Positions 9,101 to 13,666 of a stretch of DNA of 13,666 nucleotides are shown here, in pieces. Every line of letters starts with the position of its first letter. The first letter of the stretch is position 1. The notes beneath the pieces were generated by a model. It saw only the letters and a program-made list of their open reading frames with translations. It had not been told where the DNA came from and ran no database searches. Source of the DNA: Fennellomyces sp. T-0311 (lineage: Eukaryota; Mucoromycota; Mucoromycetes; Mucorales; Lichtheimiaceae). A program made the position numbers and the translations under genes. The stretch lies in contig JALLLT010000160.1 of NCBI GenBank assembly GCA_025266875.1, positions 1-13,666 on the forward strand, given 5' to 3'.

Positions 9101-9182
9101 TCCTGTACTGTCCATTTCTAGCCGTAAAATCACAGGCAGGACGATACACCTTGCAGTGGGAGCAGTATTGAAGAGAATCCAT
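6149..9182 (-). CDS. Mutator-like (MULE) transposase with SWIM finger, seven exons
   Basis: Exons from the right: 9182-8996, 8939-8443, 8394-8287, 8168-7562, 7503-6902, 6772-6706, 6639-6149; the phases agree and give about 852 residues with no stop. The start is ATG at 9182, directly before the first motif. Residues 1-62 carry CSHC...CITCRRRQ, a small zinc module. Residues 115-178 resemble a WRKY-GCM1/FLYWCH-type DNA-binding finger (C in YVCCQ, C in HPCNG, then H-x4-H). The MULE DDE domain follows: D298 in FHVDSTYKTN, D369 in FIFSDKDRGQ with CLWHIQRA after it, and E531 in MIEAQWRVLKR. A SWIM finger C621-x-C623...C634-x-H636 ends the core. The tail is acidic (a run of six D) then coiled-coil-like. 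Predicted role: nuclear cut-and-paste transposase. The exon 5 donor could lie six bases further (6896), and the exon 7 acceptor could be 6678, though that would make a 27-base intron. Confidence 0.88.
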
Positions 9183-9542
9183 GGTAAAGAGCGAGGATAT
9201 GTGGCTTACAACAACAAAAAAACTTAATTTGACCTGTCGGAAAATGAAACTTAACGGTGGCTTCATCCGTGAAAATTTGGAAACGCGTAGCCGAACGCAG
9301 GACTGGTACATCATAATAAAAGCCTCTTGAGTGGCAGCTTGAGGAAACCTCAAAAGTGGAAAGCAGACTTGAAACCATAGAATAAAGCTTGGTGGAATAC
9401 TACCTTGAAGATCCATAATAAAAGTGGAAAGAAGAAGAAAGAAAATAAAAACAGAAAAATTTTATAATTAAACACCGCGTGACTTCATCTTTCTATGACG
9501 TCGTGTTTACTGAATAAAAGCGGATTTCATTTTATGAGTTAG
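9183..9542. other. 5' flank of the Mutator-like gene, A-rich tract and hairpin
   Basis: No gene is seen. The minus-strand transposase frame stays open upstream of its ATG to 9416 but has no motif there, so this is treated as 5' leader or promoter. Bases 9419-9455 are A/G-rich. AAACAC (9471-9476) and GTGTTT (9506-9511) bracket an imperfect inverted repeat. The boundary between the Mutator-like element and Harbinger copy A should lie here, but neither terminal repeat nor target duplication could be picked out by eye. Confidence 0.4.
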
Positions 9543-9616
9543 ATGGACAGCAGCCTTCAGAAGCTAAGCCACCTGCTAAGCCACTGGCCAAATTCTATAC
9601 CTGATCCGTTGAAAGG

Positions 9617-9892
9617 GTGAACTTCGACCTCTTGTCACGAATGCGCGAAGATCGTGATTTGGATCGGATGGAACGACGATCCGATCTGTTTGAATTTGAG
9701 CAGAGAGTTGCTCAGCGTCGTCGACTGGAGAATGATGACCAAGAACGCCGGCACGTCGCGCTTATGAGAAGAGTTGACGAGCTCACCAGGACGAACCAAT
9801 CGCTCTTGAATTTAATCAATGGGCGACTTACCAACCCTGGTGCTGATAGTGATGCCGAATCATCCCATCATGGTGATGCAAATGATGAATAA
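9617..9892 (+). CDS. PIF/Harbinger copy A accessory protein, C-terminal fragment
   Basis: The plus-strand frame encodes about 91 residues of charged, coiled-coil-like sequence (LDRMERRSDLFEFEQRVAQR, then RRVDELTRTNQSLLNLI) ending in an acidic tail and TAA, with AATAAA overlapping the stop. Its position, convergent with the transposase and only 76 bases from its stop, matches the second gene of Harbinger elements, whose product is a SANT/Myb-like DNA-binding partner of the transposase. No SANT domain is visible: the frame begins without an ATG (GTG at 9617, TGA at 9602), and the upstream 400 bases hold only a short frame from ATG 9543 in a different phase. It may be joined by splicing (AAAG at 9612-9615 could be an acceptor) or truncated. 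The role is inferred mainly from context. Confidence 0.5.
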   Translation: MNFDLLSRMREDRDLDRMERRSDLFEFEQRVAQRRRLENDDQERRHVALMRRVDELTRTNQSLLNLINGRLTNPGADSDAESSHHGDANDE

Positions 9893-9968
9893 AAATAGTG
9901 TTATTGGCCATTAAAAATACTCTAAGTATAATCATAAATGGTATTACTGACTTTCGCTCTTTGACCTG

Positions 9969-11574
9969 CTATCTAGCTTGTGGTATCAGCTGCTCCAAAA
10001 GAGCTTGTCGAAGTGCACGACCATCGGCTCTTAGCTGGTTTTGCTGTCTTCTTGCTTCTTGAGAGGACAAGATGGGGAAGCGTTCAGATCGATCTGCTGG
10101 TAAACTTACAATTACAACATCACCGCCTGAACCATGGCGATCATCATCGGCTTCAAACTGCTCATATACAGCTTCTACGTCACTGTGCGTAGGTGTCGAC
10201 TCTTCCTCTTCAACATCGTTGGCATCGATACATATATTATGTAGGACGCAGCAAGCAAGAATGGTCCTAGCTATACGTTCTTCATCGAGCATATAAAGGT
10301 GCTTCTACAAGGTACGCCAGCGAGAAACCAAAGCACCGAACGCGTGTTCAATCTTACCTCTTGTTTCCGAGAAGATCGTGTTGAACTGTTTGTGAAGAGC
10401 ATTCGTCGAGTTCTGCGGAAAAGGTGTCTGGACCGTAGGCATTAAAGGAAATGCAGCATCTAGTAGCATTCAACAATCAACTTCATCGTGAACTATTACA
10501 TTTTTAAATCAACTAACCTGCGATGATGTATGTACCGTCCATGCACATGCTTTCTGGCATGTTGATCAAGTTCTGATATAATGCACTGGACGTAAATGCT
10601 CGTGCATCGTGTACGCGTCCTACAGAATACAGCACTTATTACATCACTTATTGATATATTGTATAATACGTACCAGATTCGCCAGTTCTAACATAAGTGA
10701 AGCGCTTTTGGTAGTCGCAGACAGCAAGCAACAAAAGAGACGCATTGTTTTTGCGATCCACAAATCTGTTTCCGTGTTCTTTTGGCTTTTGGATAACTAC
10801 CAACTTGCCATCCATAGCACCTATCACACGTGGAAGACGCCGCGATTGTGGGCCACCTAAGCTCTCGAAACCCTGGGCAATAGCTGTTGTGCGTTCACTG
10901 TCGTTAAATGGCCAGTTGATGAATTGCGGAGCGATTCGTGTCATTGCTTTGACAAAACGATTGGTGAATTTGTTGACAGATCCATCAGTGATACCCAGCA
11001 TGTTTTTCAAGAGACGGAAGCCAAAGAGCGCATTGGCAAACCGCCAAAGCACGACCGCTACTTGTACCTCCGTGGGATAACCACCGCGACTAGCGCTGAC
11101 CGCATACTCTGGACAGAGTGACAGTACATTCACTAGTCGTTCAAACGCTGCAAGGGTAATACGATAGTGGGTCTTGAACCTATCGTTTTCTGGAGTATTG
11201 ATGTTGTCATTTAAGCTTGGATGGCGAACAGTCCACCAAGTATATGTCTGATAAGTTCGTTGACGTGGTCGACGAACTGAAACTGCTGTCATGAAAACGG
11301 GGGACGCGCGGAAAATCTCATAGAAAATATCTTGATAAACGATTCTCATCGCAAGAGACGACTGCATGGCAATGTTCGCGATGCATTCGAACGAAATGCT
11401 TTCAAATTCGAGATATTGGTAAGCGAGTGCCGTAAGAACTACATTGTCTTCTTCATCGATTTGCTCCAAGCGACTATTATTTCTCTCATCCTCGGCGATC
11501 AAGAGTTCAATCATTATGTTGTTCACTTGAATTTGAGTGGTGTAAAAGATCATCGTGTCATCGAGGATTGTCAT
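9969..11574 (-). pseudogene. PIF/Harbinger copy A transposase (HARBI1-like) with an in-frame TAG
   Basis: Three exons (11574-10674, 10619-10518, 10459-9969) join in one frame of 498 codons. Introns are 54 and 58 bases with clean GTACGT/TGTAG and GTTAG/ACTAG borders. The DDE_Tnp_4 nuclease core is present: D255 in VIGAMDGKLVVI, followed by the conserved RKNNASLLLLAV segment, D305 in GRVHDARAF, and E372 in GKIEHAFGAL. The conserved tail ILACCVLHNICID follows. Codon 386 (10307-10305) is TAG, between SRWRTL and KHLYM, with the frame intact on both sides. The same codon ends the Merlin and Mutator-like genes here, so recoding is unlikely, and no splice option removes it in frame. The first 125 residues are family-unlike and acidic. 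The copy is probably dead by a single nonsense change, although the DDE residues lie before the stop. Confidence 0.87.
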
Positions 11575-11824
11575 TGTAAAAGTGTCAGGATAAACTGTAG
11601 GCCGAGGCCTGTGGAGGGTATGTTAACACTTTTGAACCACCTCAGCCTTTGTGGAGCACATGTGACCTAATCCGTGACACCAAGCTACCAAAAAGCATAT
11701 TACGGAAAAAGGTAGTCGCCAAAAAGCGTATTACAGCAAAAGGCTAAAAAAAAATTTAATTGCACCAGTGTGAGCACCCAATAGCTAGCTTACATTTATA
11801 GCCCTATATTCATATTATCAATAA
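11575..11824. repeat. Spacer between Harbinger copies with a 31-bp tandem pair
   Basis: CCAAAAAGCATATTAC (11688) and CCAAAAAGCGTATTAC (11719) start two copies of a 31-base unit that differ at several places. The first copy also sits within an inverted CTACC...GGTAG pair (11685-11714). The element ends should lie in this 250-base spacer, but no convincing terminal inverted repeat with a 3-base TWA target duplication was recognised. Confidence 0.55.
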
Positions 11825-12406
11825 ATGTGGACCATTTCTCAGCTCGATAATGCGCTCAACATGTATCTCGAGGTGGAAGGCGAAGAATTCGAGTTTCTCG
11901 AATGCTGGAAGATCCTGCGCGAGTGCCCAAAGTGGGAATTGCACTGCGAGGAAGAGACCAAGAAGGAAGAGGCCAAGAAGTGCAAGAGAAGCGAAGATGG
12001 TGAAGAAGAGGGCGATGAGGATGACGAGGGTGCGCAAGGCTCCATGCGCCCTATGGGAACCAAAAAGGCAAAAGACTCGGTTGCCCAGGCGCGTCTCATC
12101 GAGATGAACCGCCGTGCTGACCTTGAGCTGCAGAAGCAGCATGCTGATTTGGCTGCTAAGCACTACGAGCTATTGAAAAGAGCAGACGAGCGCGAGGCCA
12201 AGCGTGATGCAATAATGAGAGATGCCAATGACAGAGAAATTATGTCGAAGGATCTCACCAACATGAGCCAGATCCAGCGCCAATATTTCGAGATCGTTCA
12301 AAAGGAGATTCTTGAAAGAAAATTGGCGGAAATGAAGGCGAAGACTGTTGCTGTTCAGGTCGAAGGCGTTAGTTCTGGTGATGAAGTGCACGATGAAGAA
12401 GAATAA
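11825..12406 (+). CDS. PIF/Harbinger copy B accessory protein (NAM-associated C-terminal type)
   Basis: The frame encodes 193 residues from ATG 11825. Residues 22-37 (FEFLECWKILRECPKW) and 75-83 (RPMGTKKAK) are hallmark segments of the Myb/SANT-like proteins of Harbinger elements that carry a NAM-associated C-terminal domain; a long charged coiled coil (about 95-165) and an acidic tail follow. The N-terminal SANT domain is absent. A good splice acceptor, TTTCTCAG at 11835-11842, precedes the first family-like residues in phase, and TAA lies just before the ATG, so the natural protein probably began in an upstream exon that cannot be found in the preceding 250 bases. The stop overlaps AATAAA. 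It is convergent with the transposase, 87 bases apart. Family role: binds transposon ends and assists the transposase. Confidence 0.75.
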   Translation: MWTISQLDNALNMYLEVEGEEFEFLECWKILRECPKWELHCEEETKKEEAKKCKRSEDGEEEGDEDDEGAQGSMRPMGTKKAKDSVAQARLIEMNRRADLELQKQHADLAAKHYELLKRADEREAKRDAIMRDANDREIMSKDLTNMSQIQRQYFEIVQKEILERKLAEMKAKTVAVQVEGVSSGDEVHDEEE

Positions 12407-12493
12407 AGGGAAGAAGATGAAACCTATGTCGACGAAAACTATAATTAAAACTTGTGATACTTTTTGTAGAACTTTTAAAAGCTTATCAATTAT

Positions 12494-13515
12494 TTATTTT
12501 CCTAATGCACCATAGCGCGACCACACATGCTCGATCAAATCGTTTTTTAGCTGATAATGCGTATCACTGTCCATGATCGCTTTATGACGAGCAACACGTT
12601 CGCTTACGGCGGCATTGTGTTCACGCGATGCAGGACTTTCGATGACAAAGCCATACGTTTCTTGTATCTTTTTTATGTAGTTCTCGTTGTCATCATCGTC
12701 ATCATCGCCGTCATCGTTGTCATCATCGTTGTCGTCGCTTTCATCACTGCCTCTGTTTTTGTTGTTACAATCATCTTCGATGATCATATTGTGTAGAATG
12801 ATACAGGCCATCATCACCGTTTTGAGGTCCTGTTTCATCCAAAGTCTTGCTGGTTGCTTTACAATTGCAAAGCGACCCTGCAACACACCAAAGGCACGTT
12901 CGATATCCTTACGAAAACTTTCTTGCATTTTCGCGAATCGCTATACAATATTCCATTGCATCTGATTAGAAAATTCGTTGGTTTACATATTCATTAACTG
13001 TTTCTCACTTGGTTTTTGGGTGCCTGAGGTTCTGGGATACTTTGAATCAGCGTTGCCCATTTTGGATATACACCATCGGCAAGGTAATACCCCATTTCGT
13101 ACTGATTGCCATTGACAGTATACTTGACCGTTGGTGCAACGCCATGAATAAGCTGGTCGAAAAGGGGTGAGCGGTACAGTTGCGTAATATCGTTGAAGGT
13201 GCCGGGAAGGCCAAAGTCCGCATGCCAGAACCAAAGGTCCTTGGATGCAACTGCTTCAAGGAGGATCGTTGCTGCCTTTTCTTTGCCAACGTACAATCCG
13301 TGCCATGCCTTGGGGCAATTCTTTCATTCCCAGTGCATGCAGTCCAGAGACCCGAGCATTCCTGGGAAGCCGCGCTTTTCACCAGTTGCCAATAGCCTTG
13401 CTAGATCGTGTTCGTTTGGCGCACGAAGATAGTGGTCCTTGAACACCGTAACAACTGAATCACAGAATCGCTTCAAAGATTCAATTGCTGTGCTTTCACT
13501 GACACTGCGCAGTGG
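12494..13515 (-). pseudogene. PIF/Harbinger copy B transposase (ALP1/DDE_Tnp_4-like), 5'-truncated with a TGA
   Basis: Two exons (about 13515-13009 and 12940-12494) join across a 68-base intron (CAA|GTGAGA...TTGTATAG|CGA). The nuclease motifs are present: D in GFPGMLGSLDCMHW, D in GTFNDITQLYRSP, GYYLADGVYPKW, and E in KDIERAFGVLQ with CIILHNMII. Downstream is an aspartate-rich insert encoded by a (GAT)n-like tract (about 12681-12745). Codon 13326-13324 is TGA between CMHWE and KNCPKAW, where the family has tryptophan, a one-base change that stops translation right after the first catalytic D. The N-terminal part normally preceding the LR-x-SEST segment is missing: the frame runs into the GAATCCCC repeat block at 13517. 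Probably a dead copy. Confidence 0.87.
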
Positions 13516-13516
13516 G

Positions 13517-13644
13517 TGAGGAATCCCCTACCTGAAAAGTGGGGGATTCTCTAAGGTATTCTTCAGAATCCCCTAGCGAATCCCCTAGTAGGGGATTCCT
13601 CAGTTGAAAAAAGGTTCCGTAAGAATCCACTAGGGGATTCCTCA
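13517..13644. repeat. Alternating GAATCCCC/GGGGATTC inverted-repeat block, possible MITE
   Basis: TGAGGAATCCCCTA (13517-13530) is the exact reverse complement of TAGGGGATTCCTCA at 13589-13602 and again at 13631-13644. Further octamers are at 13542 (GGGGATTC), 13566 and 13578 (GAATCCCC), giving six or more copies in about 125 bases. AATCCCCTA-G-TAGGGGATT (13579-13597) is a near-perfect cruciform. The block lies where the Harbinger B transposase should continue to its N-terminus, so it looks like a small insertion or an element end. No target duplication could be settled by eye. Confidence 0.7.
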
Positions 13645-13666
13645 ACACTAACCAAAAGCAGAACGC

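Noticed and set aside
10305..10357. GTAAGA...TTGTAG segment in Harbinger A that resembles a 53-base intron containing the TAG.
   Set aside because: It contains the catalytic E (GKIEHAFGAL) and its removal shifts the frame into a TGA within a few codons, so it is coding sequence with a nonsense codon.
11839..12163. Open frames on the minus strand, and in another plus-strand frame, across the Harbinger B partner gene.
   Set aside because: They are serine- or leucine-rich shadows of the charged coiled-coil gene, which alone shows family motifs.
12557..12796. Plus-strand frame rich in Val and Ile resembling a transmembrane protein.
   Set aside because: It is the complement of the aspartate-rich (GAT)n-like tract of the Harbinger B transposase.

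Overview
This is a stretch of repetitive eukaryotic DNA, not a bacterial or viral window. Coding blocks are broken by short spliceosomal introns (GT...AG, about 47-129 bases), and every long conserved reading frame is a DNA-transposon protein. The organism cannot be named from the sequence. The very short introns, and a Mutator-like transposase with a CxxC...CxxC N-terminal module followed by a WRKY-GCM1/FLYWCH-like zinc finger, fit an early-diverging fungus (Mucoromycota or Glomeromycota type); an oomycete is the main alternative. This assignment is inference.

Layout. Bases 1-3590 contain no convincing gene. They hold degenerate tRNA-like sequences, a degraded telomere-like CCCTAA tract, GATC-rich clusters, two strong hairpins beside a tRNA-Met-like relic, three tandem copies of an 81-bp unit, a diverged duplication, and repeats built around an 18-base palindrome. 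Bases 3650-3920 hold a lysine-rich exon-like frame on the minus strand, followed by a tRNA-Trp-like relic (plus strand, 3952-4029).

From 4218 to the right end, four class II transposon gene sets lie side by side. (1) A Merlin/IS1595 (ISXO2-like) transposase, minus strand, 4218-5693, four exons separated by three introns of exactly 47 bases, all catalytic residues present. (2) A Mutator-like (MULE) transposase, minus strand, 6149-9182, seven exons in a single continuous frame of about 850 residues with DDE triad and SWIM finger intact; this is the best-preserved element. (3) PIF/Harbinger copy A: a plus-strand accessory-protein fragment (9617-9892) convergent with a minus-strand HARBI1-like transposase (9969-11574) that carries one in-frame TAG. 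(4) PIF/Harbinger copy B: a plus-strand accessory protein with a NAM-associated type C-terminal region (11825-12406), convergent with a minus-strand transposase (12494-about 13515) that carries a TGA in place of a conserved tryptophan codon and is cut off at its N-terminus by a block of alternating GAATCCCC/GGGGATTC repeats (13517-13644).

How the genes relate. Harbinger elements normally need two proteins, a DDE transposase and a SANT/Myb-like DNA-binding partner. Both copies keep the convergent two-gene layout, but both partner genes lack a visible SANT exon and both transposases have a nonsense codon, so neither copy looks autonomous. The MULE and Merlin genes show no such damage in the parts that can be read. 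I see no host gene, and no evidence of a new defence or biosynthetic system; the interest lies in the transposon nest and in the unexplained non-coding repeats.
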